Positions 1 to 7,725 of a stretch of DNA of 64,000 nucleotides are shown in pieces; positions within the stretch are counted from its first letter, which is position 1, and each line of letters starts with the position of its first letter. The notes under the pieces are model-generated. The model was not told the origin of the DNA, did no database searches, and saw only the letters and a list, made by a program, of their open reading frames with translations. The position numbers and the translations under genes are program-made. The stretch comes from Sphingomonas oligoaromativorans (GTDB lineage: Bacteria > Pseudomonadota > Alphaproteobacteria > Sphingomonadales > Sphingomonadaceae), in NCBI RefSeq assembly GCF_011762195.1, contig NZ_JAASQK010000004.1, positions 370,307-434,306 on the forward strand. Reading direction: 5' to 3'.

Positions 1-1113
1 GGCTTCGACAGCGGCATCGTCGCGGCGATGGCGGGGCCGATCGTCGCGGCGCAGGGGCGGAGGATCGTGGCCGTCTCCTCGGTGCTGGCGAAAGGCGAGC
101 GGCGTGCCACACGCGATGCCCGCGCCGCCGTGGAGGCATTCAGCGCCTTTCCCTATATGGACGTGCGTTATTTCGTCCGTCGTGACGAAACCGCCTTCTC
201 CCACATCGAAACCGCCTTTGCCCAGAGCGACGATATGGGCGGCACATCCTATGTTCGTCGGGAATTGTTCGACCGGGTGGCGTCCTCCGGCGTGCGACTG
301 GTGCTGGATGGCATGGGCGGCGACTACACGATCAACGTCCGGGCGGGCGCCATGCTGGGCCGCATCCTGCGGCGCGGGCATATCGGGCGGTTCGTCCGTG
401 AATATCGCGCGCGGCGCCGCGCGACCGGCCGCTCCCGAGTTCAAATCTGGCGCGACGACGTCTTGCTGGCCTTGATCCCCTTGCCCCTTATCGGGGCGCT
501 GCATTCAGGCCGGAATGGATTCCGGCCGCTCTGGAAGACGAAGCCGGTGGATCGCGATTTCGCGCGATCCCTCTTCAGGCGGGGAGAGATCGATCCATCC
601 CGCCTGCGTCGCGCCGGCCATGCCCGCACCCGGTGGGAGGCGCGTTGGCGGGAGTTCCTTGCCTCCAATGCGGCGGCGGAACCGGTCCAGTCACTGCTGG
701 CGGCGGCAAGGGGGCTGGATTTCTCGCGCCCTTACCATGACAAGCGGGTTGTGGAGTTTGCGCTGGCCTTGCCGGAGGCGCTCCACTTCCGTAACGGGCT
801 GGAGCGGTATCTCGCCCGTGAGGCCTTTCGCGATTGCCTGCCCGAACGGCTGCTGGCGAGCGGCCCCGGCAACGATTCCCTCGATCCCGACATGTATCGA
901 ATGGCCATGGCCTCGGCACCTGACGCGCTGGCCGAAGCGCGTTCACTGGATCGGGGCGGGCGACTCTCGCGCTATCTCGATTTCGGAACGCTGGAAAAGA
1001 TGCTGGCCGGCACGCGCGAAGAGAAGATGCGCGATCATGCGCGGCTCAGCTTTGCGATCCGTGCGCTGATCTGCGCGCGGTTCGTCGCCTGGTTCGAAGC
1101 AAGTAATGCCTAG
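1..1113 (+). CDS. Asparagine synthetase-like lasso peptide cyclase, 5' truncated by window edge
   Basis: The reading frame is open from base 1 and encodes the last 370 residues of an asparagine-synthase-type amidotransferase. The first visible residues, GFDSGIVAA, are the end of the ATP-pyrophosphatase loop SGGxDS, so the N-terminal glutaminase-like domain lies upstream of the window. At about residue 100 the second nucleotide motif is LDGMGGDYTIN, in place of the LSGxGGDELFGGY of true AsnB. That variant is typical of lasso peptide macrolactam synthetases (B/C proteins), which adenylate an Asp or Glu side chain of the precursor. A helical C-terminal segment with SRPYHDKRVVEFALALP follows. The gene ends 13 bp from the stop of a convergent small ORF that looks like a lasso precursor. 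It is clearly different from the canonical asnB at 9938-11869. The role as lasso cyclase is inferred; an EPS-related amidotransferase is the alternative. Confidence 0.8.
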   Translation, partial: GFDSGIVAAMAGPIVAAQGRRIVAVSSVLAKGERRATRDARAAVEAFSAFPYMDVRYFVRRDETAFSHIETAFAQSDDMGGTSYVRRELFDRVASSGVRLVLDGMGGDYTINVRAGAMLGRILRRGHIGRFVREYRARRRATGRSRVQIWRDDVLLALIPLPLIGALHSGRNGFRPLWKTKPVDRDFARSLFRRGEIDPSRLRRAGHARTRWEARWREFLASNAAAEPVQSLLAAARGLDFSRPYHDKRVVEFALALPEALHFRNGLERYLAREAFRDCLPERLLASGPGNDSLDPDMYRMAMASAPDALAEARSLDRGGRLSRYLDFGTLEKMLAGTREEKMRDHARLSFAIRALICARFVAWFEASNA

Positions 1114-1126
1114 CGTGGGCGCGGGA

Positions 1127-1276
1127 TCAGGAGCCGTAGCTGATGCCGGCGTGGCTGCCGTCCGTGAAGCGCGTCACATGCGCGGCTGTCTGTGAAAGCT
1201 CGGATCGGATGACAGTGGGAGTCGACCAAGGCTTGCGTGTCCGTTGCGCATCGCCTGTTTCGGCAAGCGGCGACAC
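1127..1276 (-). CDS. Candidate lasso peptide precursor (49 aa)
   Basis: This small ORF would start at GTG (1274-1276), nine bases after a GGGAAGG ribosome-binding site, and encodes 49 residues. Residues 17-22 are W-S-T-P-T-V, resembling the leader motif YxxPxL of proteobacterial lasso precursors. Thr30 sits at position -2 of a predicted core starting at Ala32: AHVTRFTDGSHAGISYGS (18 residues). Asp39 is core residue 8, so an Ala1-Asp8 macrolactam ring followed by a ten-residue tail is possible. Ala at core position 1 is known for caulonodin-type lasso peptides. The gene is convergent with the cyclase-like gene at 1-1113. The spacing from Trp to Thr is two residues shorter than the usual motif. 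An in-frame ATG at 1390 would give 87 aa but has no visible ribosome-binding site. Existence and class are inferred from pattern and context. Confidence 0.55.
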   Translation of the reverse strand: MSPLAETGDAQRTRKPWSTPTVIRSELSQTAAHVTRFTDGSHAGISYGS

Positions 1277-1563
1277 AGTCGTGTGCCTTCCCGGAGTTTC
1301 AGTGGAATTGAAGCTCACGCATCCCTCCAGCCCGCTTATGGAGAGGATCGATGGCAGAATTTCCGCTGATATGCAATCATATCGGTTCATTCTTGGGCTA
1401 TGATTCCAAGGATCTCCGTAAAATATATACCTGATGTTCGATCGAAAGATTCGATGGATTCGCCTTTAGTCTATGGTGCCATTCCGTCGTTTATGGCGGG
1501 TGACTTTTTGATGCCAGTTTACGGTATTTGAGCGGAGGTTTCCCTGCCGCGTAAGGGGGTGCC

Positions 1564-2073
1564 ATGTCACAGCCTTTTGTTGGTGAGATCAAGCTTTTCG
1601 GATTTCCTTTCGCACCGAGAGGCTATGCGCTCTGCAATGGGCAGATTTTGCCGATCGCCCAGAATCAGGCGCTCTTTTCCCTGCTGGGAACCACCTATGG
1701 AGGGAACGGCACGGTCAATTTTGCCTTGCCTGATCTGCGCAGTCGCACGCCCATGCATTTCTCTTCGACCTTGCCGCAGGGCGCCCCGGTGGGAGAGGAG
1801 GCGGTGACGCTGACGGTGCAGACCATGCCGAGGCACATGCATCTCCTCCGGGGCACCTCGACGACGGCCGACAGTCGGGCTCCCAATGGGGGCAGTTTCG
1901 CCAATGATACGTCGACCGTCGCGGATTTCTATGCGGCCAGCACGAACCTCATCGCCATCAGCCCGCAAACCATCGGGCTGACGGGAGGAAGCCAGCCGCA
2001 CGAGAATATGCAGCCCTATCTGGTGATGAATTACTGCATCGCGCTGAACGGCGTTTTCCCTTCGCGCAACTGA
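1564..2073 (+). CDS. Phage tail collar domain protein 1 (MdpB-like)
   Basis: A 169-residue protein of the tail-collar family (PF07484, the microcystin-dependent protein MdpB group). Visible family features are the N-terminal GEIKLFGFPFAPRGYALCNGQ, the segment LLGTTYGGNGTVNFALPDLRSR, and a C-terminus GGSQPHENMQP followed by IALNGVFPSRN. It is the first of three tandem paralogues (1564, 2098, 2650) followed by an acetyltransferase. No capsid, tape-measure, portal or lysis gene is nearby, so this is a chromosomal cassette and not a prophage. The biological role of these stand-alone collar proteins is not established; a surface or particle-fibre component is a guess. The start ATG follows a G-rich ribosome-binding site (GTAAGGGGG). 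Confidence 0.85.
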   Translation: MSQPFVGEIKLFGFPFAPRGYALCNGQILPIAQNQALFSLLGTTYGGNGTVNFALPDLRSRTPMHFSSTLPQGAPVGEEAVTLTVQTMPRHMHLLRGTSTTADSRAPNGGSFANDTSTVADFYAASTNLIAISPQTIGLTGGSQPHENMQPYLVMNYCIALNGVFPSRN

Positions 2074-2097
2074 GCCGGCAAAGGTCAGGAGGATTGC

Positions 2098-2631
2098 ATG
2101 TCCGATCAGTATCTCGGCGAGGTTCGCATGTTCGGGGGGAATTTCGCTCCCCGCGGCTGGGCTCTTTGTGATGGGCGCCTGTTGAGCATCGCGCAGTATT
2201 CCACGCTCTATGCGCTGCTCGGAACCATCTATGGCGGCGATGGCACCACCACCTTCGCTTTGCCCGATATGCGGGGCCGCGTGCCGATCCATCAGGGGCA
2301 GGGCAACGGCCTGACGTCTCGCACCATAGGGGAAAAGGCGGGAACGGAGAACGTCACCCTGCTCGTGACGCAAATTCCGCAGCATAACCATGCTGCAATG
2401 GCGAGCCCCGACGCCGGGAGCCAGCCGGGGCCTGCCAATAATGTCCCTGCCACACCGCAGGGAGCGGCGGAATTCTATGTGGTGCCGGGCACGAGCGGCA
2501 TCGCGCCCGCAGCCATGGCGGCGAGCAGCATCGCAACCGATGGAGGAAGCCAACCGCATCCCAACATCATGCCTTCCCTGTGCGTCAGCTTCATCATCGC
2601 GCTCGCGGGCATCTTCCCGAGCCGGAACTAA
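2098..2631 (+). CDS. Phage tail collar domain protein 2 (MdpB-like)
   Basis: Second tail-collar paralogue, 177 residues. It shows GEVRMFGGNFAPRGWALCDGRLL near the N-terminus (residues 5-27), LLGTIYGGDGTTTFALPDMRGRVPIH in the middle, a low-complexity Ala/Pro/Ser-rich insertion at about residues 100-140, and GGSQPHPNIMPSLC plus IALAGIFPSRN at the end. An AGGAGG ribosome-binding site lies five bases upstream of the ATG. The 24-bp gap to the first paralogue indicates one transcription unit. The three paralogues agree best at both ends and differ in the central 50 residues, as expected if the ends form a common fold and the middle is the variable, exposed part. Function unknown. Confidence 0.85.
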   Translation: MSDQYLGEVRMFGGNFAPRGWALCDGRLLSIAQYSTLYALLGTIYGGDGTTTFALPDMRGRVPIHQGQGNGLTSRTIGEKAGTENVTLLVTQIPQHNHAAMASPDAGSQPGPANNVPATPQGAAEFYVVPGTSGIAPAAMAASSIATDGGSQPHPNIMPSLCVSFIIALAGIFPSRN

Positions 2632-2649
2632 TCTCAGGAGGCATGGAAC

Positions 2650-3189
2650 ATGGCCACTCCGTTCATCGGCGAGATCAAGATCGTCGGGTTCAACTTCCCC
2701 CCGCGAGATTTTGCGTTCTGCAATGGCCAGTTGCTGTCGATCAGCCAGAATTCGGCATTGTTCGCCATCCTCGGCACGACCTATGGCGGCAACGGCCAGA
2801 CCACGTTCGCGCTGCCCAACCTTCAGGGGACGGCGCCGATGGGCTGGGGCAATGGGCCGTCGCTCACGCCGCGTACCATCGGCGAGCAATCGGGGAGCGC
2901 GACAGTCACGCTGACCGACGACCAAATGCCGAGCCATACGCACGCGCTCAACGGCGGTGCCGCATCTCCGCCGAATACCGCGCAGAATGTCGCGGCGCCT
3001 GCCAGCCAGGCGATGTTCTCCACCTCCGGGCCAGGGAAAGCCTATAGCGATGTCGCGACGCCGCCGGTCACGCTGGCGCCCACGGTCATCGGCGTGACGG
3101 GAGGTTCCCAGCCGCACGACAACATGCAGCCGGTCCTCGCGCTGAACTTCGTGATCGCCCTGAATGGCGTGTTTCCGGCGCGAAATTGA
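2650..3189 (+). CDS. Phage tail collar domain protein 3 (MdpB-like)
   Basis: Third tail-collar paralogue, 179 residues, with GEIKIVGFNFPPRDFAFCNGQ at the start, LGTTYGGNGQTTFALPNLQG, and a terminal GGSQPHDNMQPVLALNF leading to IALNGVFPARN. It is preceded by AGGAGG nine bases before the ATG. The stop codon is only three bases before the start of the GNAT gene, so the two are almost certainly co-transcribed. Triplets of this family together with a GNAT enzyme and a DUF6916 protein are, as far as I recall, a recurrent set in Xanthomonas and sphingomonads. The acetyltransferase may act on one of these proteins or simply be a cassette member. Confidence 0.85.
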   Translation: MATPFIGEIKIVGFNFPPRDFAFCNGQLLSISQNSALFAILGTTYGGNGQTTFALPNLQGTAPMGWGNGPSLTPRTIGEQSGSATVTLTDDQMPSHTHALNGGAASPPNTAQNVAAPASQAMFSTSGPGKAYSDVATPPVTLAPTVIGVTGGSQPHDNMQPVLALNFVIALNGVFPARN

Positions 3190-3192
3190 TCG

Positions 3193-3717
3193 ATGGATTT
3201 CGCGCTGCCGGATGGACTCCTGGCCCACGGTTATCGGCTGAGAGCGGAGGTCGAGCAGGATATTCCCTTTTTGCAGGGTCTCTACGCGTCCACGCGGGAA
3301 CAGGAACTCTCGGCCCTTTCGGACTGGAGTGTCGCGGACAAGCGGGCCTTTTGCGATCAGCAGTTCGCGGCCCAGCGTCTTCATTATCGCAGCCATATCC
3401 CGAACTGCATCTACCAGATCGTCCTGTGTGACGGGGAACCGGTCGGTCGGCTCTATATCGAAGAGCGCGTGACGCAGGTGCATGTCGTGGATATCGCCCT
3501 GATGCCCTCGCACCGAGGGCGAGGCATCGGCACGGTCTTGCTTCTGGCGCTGGCGGATGCGGCGGCGGCTCGCGGTAAAGGTATCGGGATATTTGTCGAA
3601 AGATATAACCCCGCTTTGCGGCTATATCATCGTCTCGGCTTCGTACCGGTCAGTCAGACCGACATCTATCTGGAAATGGAGCGTCTTGTCGATGCGCCGC
3701 CGCAACTCGTCAGTTGA
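3193..3717 (+). CDS. GNAT family N-acetyltransferase
   Basis: A 174-residue GNAT acetyltransferase. The acetyl-CoA pyrophosphate-binding signature is visible as LMPSHRGRGIGTVLLLALADAA (residues about 103-124), preceded by the beta-4 strand VHVVDIAL and followed by VERYNPALRLYHRLGFVPVSQTDIYLEMER, the usual end of the fold. The substrate cannot be read from the sequence. It is the fourth gene of the tail-collar cassette and starts three bases after collar gene 3. Its last 8 bp overlap the 3' end of the opposite-strand DUF6916-like gene. Confidence 0.85.
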   Translation: MDFALPDGLLAHGYRLRAEVEQDIPFLQGLYASTREQELSALSDWSVADKRAFCDQQFAAQRLHYRSHIPNCIYQIVLCDGEPVGRLYIEERVTQVHVVDIALMPSHRGRGIGTVLLLALADAAAARGKGIGIFVERYNPALRLYHRLGFVPVSQTDIYLEMERLVDAPPQLVS

Positions 3718-4018
3718 ACGCGGCTTCGTAGGTGACGCCCGTTTCATCTCGTCCAATGGGGACGAGGAATATCTCCAGTTCGCCCATATCGTCGTGCGAC
3801 AGGCGATAGAGCCGCTGAGGCATGATATCCGCCGACCGATCGCTGCTCTTGAACAGCAATGAAAAAGGGGTGCGCAGGCTGTCGGGGGTGCCGTAATTCT
3901 TGAGCGGCGTCACCTCGATCAGATCGAGCATCGCTGACGGGTGGCCAGCATCGAGCACGGCGAACCGGCTGCCCGTAAGAGGTTCGAAATCTTCATGTGA
4001 AATCGGCTGAACGATCAT
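3710..4018 (-). CDS. DUF6916-like small protein
   Basis: A protein of about 102 residues starting MIVQPISHEDFEPLTGSRF, with FSLLFKSS at about residues 53-60 and MPQRLYRLSHDDMGELEIFLVPIGR near the C-terminus. This layout (short N-terminal 'F.pl.G..F' motif, then LE-type beta strands ending in a functionally blank IFLVPIG) matches the DUF6916 family, which is found beside tail-collar proteins. I chose the ATG at 4018 because it matches the family N-terminus and follows GAAAGG; an upstream in-frame ATG at 4066 would add 16 residues. It is convergent with the GNAT gene (8 bp overlap). Molecular role unknown. Confidence 0.7.
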   Translation of the reverse strand: MIVQPISHEDFEPLTGSRFAVLDAGHPSAMLDLIEVTPLKNYGTPDSLRTPFSLLFKSSDRSADIMPQRLYRLSHDDMGELEIFLVPIGRDETGVTYEAAFN

Positions 4019-4160
4019 CGAAAGTGGCGCCTTTCGCAATGCCGATGGCTTTTGATCCGCAGGCATGGTCCATAATCGAGAAGAAGCGGGGAGAGCAGTG
4101 GTAATACATCCATTTTGCGCTCGATTGTCCGCGGCTTGCTAGTCATCGGAGTGTGGAGAC

Positions 4161-5420
4161 ATGGCCGATAGGCCGAACCTCGCGGAGTTCGATCTGGTGG
4201 TGGCTTGCTCCGTCTGGCCGCGATCGGCGGCGCAGACGGCACGCGTCCGGGCGCTCGCGGGCGAGCATGTCGATTGGGATCGCGTTGCCCGTATCGCCGT
4301 TCGTCATGGTGTCTCCGCGCTGGTCGTCGACGCGTTGGAGCAGGCGGATATTGCGGTGCCGGACCGATTGCTCCGGGTCGCACGTCGCCGCGTCACGGCG
4401 ACGCTCCGCCAGGCGGGAGAGGCGGTGCGGTTACGGAAATGCTTTGCCGACGCGGATATCCCCGTCCTGTTCCTGAAGGGAACGGCGCTCGCGGTCCGTC
4501 TTTTCGGCCGTATCGAGCTTCGTGATGCGGTCGACATCGATCTGGCCGTTGCAGCCGATAATCTGCCATCGGCCTGGCGGATTCTGGATCAGGCAGGCTA
4601 TCGGCGGATCATTCCCCGGCAGGAACTGTCGCCGGAGACACGGCGGCTGTTCGTCTGGGCGGCCAAGGACAGTTTCCACCGTCATGGCGATCATGGGATG
4701 GTGGTCGAGCTCCACTGGCGCCTGTCCGATGACCTGCCCGATCCGGGCGTGCCACCCCTGCGGCGATGGCAGGAGGTTGCGGCAATGCGCGGGGAGCCAT
4801 TGGCGACGCTCGCGGACGAGGAATTGTTCATCTACCTCTGCACGCATGGTGCCGCGCATCTTTGGGCCAGATTGAAATGGCTGGTGGATGTCGGAGCGAT
4901 GATCTCCGCGAGTGATGACGGCGGGATGCGATATTGGGCGCGGGCACAGGCTTCCGGCGCAGGGCGGGCGGCCGCGTCTGCCTTCTTTCTGCTGAACGAA
5001 TTGATGGGACGGCCATTGCCGGAAGGCTTTCCGGTGTCGCGGCCGTTGCGTGTTCAGGCGCTGAACTGGCTGACTCTGCGCGTGATAAGGGCTGGCGACG
5101 GGGAGCGCGATCTGGCGGACACCGCTTATCGGGGCTGGGCCGAATTGACGGCCAAGCTGTTGATCGCGCCTGGAATGGCGAACCTGCTTTCGGTCGTTCG
5201 ACGAGTGCTGTTTTCGGCAGAGGATATCGGGGCGCTCGGATTGCCGATGGCATTGAGCTTTCTCTATCCGTTATTGCGCATTCCGCTCCTGATTGTCCGT
5301 CGCTGGCGACGATCGGCGCGGAGATCGACCGGCTATCGCGAGCCGAAGCCGGTGAACAGGGTTTTGACCGTCCGGGCCAGGATCAGCATGTCGATCCAGA
5401 AGGTGAAGCGGCTGATATAG
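4161..5420 (+). CDS. Nucleotidyltransferase family protein (PF14907 type)
   Basis: A 419-residue protein of the uncharacterised nucleotidyltransferase family PF14907 (NTP_transf_5). The signature is VLFLKGTALAVRLFGRIELRDAVDIDLAVA (residues about 98-127), including the DxD metal-binding pair, and ELHWRLSDD further on, followed by a helical C-terminal half. Members occur in lasso peptide clusters and in EPS clusters; reaction and substrate are not firmly known. Here the gene is between the lasso cyclase/tail-collar region and the EPS block. The last 88 bp overlap the 3' end of the opposite-strand sugar transferase, and the final 29 residues are a basic read-through of that antisense sequence, so the original C-terminus may have been lost. 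Family call is firm, role is inferred. Confidence 0.8.
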   Translation: MADRPNLAEFDLVVACSVWPRSAAQTARVRALAGEHVDWDRVARIAVRHGVSALVVDALEQADIAVPDRLLRVARRRVTATLRQAGEAVRLRKCFADADIPVLFLKGTALAVRLFGRIELRDAVDIDLAVAADNLPSAWRILDQAGYRRIIPRQELSPETRRLFVWAAKDSFHRHGDHGMVVELHWRLSDDLPDPGVPPLRRWQEVAAMRGEPLATLADEELFIYLCTHGAAHLWARLKWLVDVGAMISASDDGGMRYWARAQASGAGRAAASAFFLLNELMGRPLPEGFPVSRPLRVQALNWLTLRVIRAGDGERDLADTAYRGWAELTAKLLIAPGMANLLSVVRRVLFSAEDIGALGLPMALSFLYPLLRIPLLIVRRWRRSARRSTGYREPKPVNRVLTVRARISMSIQKVKRLI

Positions 5421-6616
5421 AAGAAATCGTAGCTGAGCTTGGTGGTGATATCGCCGATATCGGTGACATGCCCTTGATTGACCTGCGCCCAACCGGAGAC
5501 TCCCGGTCGAACGATATGGCGATAGCGATAGAAGGGAATTTCACGCTCATACCATTGTGACAGCACGGCCGCTTCGGGGCGCGGGCCGATCCAGCTCATC
5601 TCGCCGCGCAGGATGTTGATGATCTGCGGGAGTTCGTCGATCCGTGTACGGCGCAGGATACGGCCTATTCGGGTGATACGCCTGTCGTTGCTGCGGGTCA
5701 TGGCCGATTGACGGGCCTGATGTTCTCCGGGCAGCTCGGCGGACGGCATCTCGCGCATCGTGCGAAATTTCCAGAGCGAGAAGGGCTCGCCACGATAACC
5801 GATGCGGACTTGCCGGAAAAAGGCCGGGCCAGGGGAGTCGAGCCGGACGAGCAAGGCAATGAGCAGCAAAGGGGGCAGCAAGAGCGGCATCAGCATCAGC
5901 GCCATCAGAAGATCGGCGATGCGTTTCACCGCGAGATAGGTCGTATCCGGCATCAGCGATCCGAAGGCGTTTTCGGACAGGCGCTCCATCTGGACTTGTC
6001 CGGTAAGGGACTGGTGGAGCTGCTTATAGTGGAGGACCGAAATGCCGTTCAGCGCGCATTCGGCGAGCAGCTTCTCCCACTCGGGCGTGAGATCCTGATC
6101 GAAGTCGGCGGCCAGCATGGCGAAACCGGGCGGCAGCGACGGCCGGTCCAGCCGGACCCATATGACGTTCTCGATGGACAACAGGCTTTCGGCCCGCCCG
6201 AACGGCACCACTGCGATCGCCAGCCGCTGGCGCCGCTGGACCATCGTATAGACGAGATAATGCCACGCTACCGCCAGCCCGAGCGAGGAGACGAGCAGCG
6301 GCCGGCTATATTGCGCTCGCGTGAGCAGGCAGGCGGCGAAAACCGCGGCGAAGGTCGAGAGGAAGACCGGCAATACATAATAGCTCGCGCGGATGCCGGG
6401 GAAGGCGATGAGGTTTCGAAACAGCCATGCGCCCATCGTGATCGCCACGATGCTGCCGCCCAGCGACACGAAGAAGAGGTGAAGGCCGAGCAATCTCGGT
6501 TCGAGGATCGCCGCGATGGAAAAGGGCAGCGCCACGCCAAGCAGCAGCGCACCCGCAAGATGGAGATCGCCCCGATGCCAGAGGCGCAGCCTGGCGAGAG
6601 GGAGCCTGCCTGACAC
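5333..6616 (-). CDS. Undecaprenyl-phosphate sugar-1-phosphate transferase (EPS initiating enzyme)
   Basis: A polyisoprenyl-phosphate hexose-1-phosphate transferase of the WcaJ/WbaP/Pss type, about 427 residues. The N-terminal half holds about four hydrophobic segments (for example LHLAGALLLGVALPFSIAAI and YYVLPVFLSTFAAVFAACLL). The C-terminal catalytic domain starts at VKRIADLLMALMLMPLLLPP and contains RQVRIGYRGEPFSLWKFRTM, RRTRIDELPQIINILRGEMSWIGPRPE, and RPGVSGWAQVNQG. These enzymes load the first sugar phosphate onto undecaprenyl phosphate at the inner membrane. The start is uncertain: GTG at 6616, directly after a GGAGG and just past the end of the epimerase gene, is the best choice; an ATG at 6694 would overlap the epimerase. 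First committed step of the EPS made by this locus. Confidence 0.88.
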   Translation of the reverse strand: MSGRLPLARLRLWHRGDLHLAGALLLGVALPFSIAAILEPRLLGLHLFFVSLGGSIVAITMGAWLFRNLIAFPGIRASYYVLPVFLSTFAAVFAACLLTRAQYSRPLLVSSLGLAVAWHYLVYTMVQRRQRLAIAVVPFGRAESLLSIENVIWVRLDRPSLPPGFAMLAADFDQDLTPEWEKLLAECALNGISVLHYKQLHQSLTGQVQMERLSENAFGSLMPDTTYLAVKRIADLLMALMLMPLLLPPLLLIALLVRLDSPGPAFFRQVRIGYRGEPFSLWKFRTMREMPSAELPGEHQARQSAMTRSNDRRITRIGRILRRTRIDELPQIINILRGEMSWIGPRPEAAVLSQWYEREIPFYRYRHIVRPGVSGWAQVNQGHVTDIGDITTKLSYDFFYISRFTFWIDMLILARTVKTLFTGFGSR

Positions 6617-6626
6617 CCTCCGCCGC

Positions 6627-7694
6627 CTAGCCGACCATTTCCCGAGGAGAAGCCGTCGCCATGGATGATGTCGGCGACATCCCACGTTGGTCATCGAGGC
6701 CGTGGAATTCCCGATACCAGCGAACGAATTTCGGGATGCCCTCGTCGATCGTCGTTCGGGGCACGAAGCCGAGCTGGCTCTGGATCGGCGCGATCTCCGC
6801 GCAAGTGCTGGAAACATCGCCCGGCTGCATGGGAAGATGGCGACGGATGGCGGGGCGGCCGATCTCGGCCTCCAGCAGATCGATCATGCGACCGAGTGGC
6901 TCGGCTCGATTGTTGCCGATATTGTAGAGAGCGTGGGGGCCGATGCTGCCACCGGGCTTCTCGGAACCGTCATCGGCAGGCGGACGATCGAGCGCCGCGA
7001 CGATTCCGGCAACGATGTCGTCGACATAGGTGAAGTCGCGCTCCATCTCGCCATGATTGAACAGCGCGATCGGCTCACCCGCCAGAATGGCTCTGGTGAA
7101 AATCCACATCACCATATCCGGCCGCCCCCACGGCCCATAGACGGTGAAGAAGCGCAGCCCTGTCTGCGGCAGACGATAGAGATGAGCGTAGCTCTCGCTC
7201 ATCAACTCGTCGGCTTTTTTGGTCGCCGCGTAGAGGGAAAGGGGGCGCTCGACGCGATCCTCGACGCGAAACGGAAAAGTGCGGTTGCCGCCATAGACGG
7301 AGGATGACGAAGCATAGACGAGATGCTCGACCCGCCGCGCGCGTGCGATCTCGAGTAGGTTCAGATGACCTACCAGATTGGATTGGACATAGGCATGGGG
7401 GTTGTCGATCGAATAGCGCACACCCGCTTGCGCTCCCAGATGGAGGATGCGGTCGAAGCGATGGGCGCTGAGCACCGCGTCCAGATCGTGCCGGTCGGCA
7501 AAATCGACGCGCTCGAAGTGGAAAGAGCGCCCATGCCGCTCCGACAGTCGCTCAAGGCGCGCGTATTTCAATCGCGGGTCATAATAATCGTTGAGGATGT
7601 CGATGCCGAGCACCCGATCGCCACGGGACAGGAGCGCATCCGCCGCATGCATTCCGATGAATCCGGCCACGCCCGTGACAAGTGTCGTTGCCAT
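6627..7694 (-). CDS. NAD-dependent epimerase, UDP-glucuronate 4-epimerase type
   Basis: An extended short-chain dehydrogenase/epimerase of 355 residues. The Rossmann motif is VTGVAGFIGMHAADAL at residues 5-20, followed by GIDILNDYYDPRLKYARL, a signature of UDP-glucuronate 4-epimerases. The catalytic Ser/Tyr/Lys set appears as YASSSSVYGGN and LSLYAATKKADELM. Further family motifs are RFFTVYGPWGRPDM and MERDFTYVDDIV. It would interconvert UDP-glucuronate and UDP-galacturonate to supply an acidic sugar for the EPS. I placed the start at the ATG at 7694, at the Rossmann motif; the frame is open further upstream without support. Its stop is about 10 bp before the sugar transferase start, so the two are likely co-transcribed. 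Confidence 0.88.
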   Translation of the reverse strand: MATTLVTGVAGFIGMHAADALLSRGDRVLGIDILNDYYDPRLKYARLERLSERHGRSFHFERVDFADRHDLDAVLSAHRFDRILHLGAQAGVRYSIDNPHAYVQSNLVGHLNLLEIARARRVEHLVYASSSSVYGGNRTFPFRVEDRVERPLSLYAATKKADELMSESYAHLYRLPQTGLRFFTVYGPWGRPDMVMWIFTRAILAGEPIALFNHGEMERDFTYVDDIVAGIVAALDRPPADDGSEKPGGSIGPHALYNIGNNRAEPLGRMIDLLEAEIGRPAIRRHLPMQPGDVSSTCAEIAPIQSQLGFVPRTTIDEGIPKFVRWYREFHGLDDQRGMSPTSSMATASPREMVG

Positions 7695-7725
7695 CCGGTT
7701 GAACCCCGCACCAATACCCCGATAT

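Noticed and set aside
1277..1390. ATG-initiated 87-aa version of the lasso precursor candidate
   Set aside because: No ribosome-binding site before the ATG at 1390 and the extra N-terminal residues do not look like a leader; GTG 1276 has a good site.
1564..3189. Prophage remnant because of tail-collar genes
   Set aside because: No capsid, portal, terminase, integrase or lysis gene nearby; the cassette is of the chromosomal MdpB-like kind.
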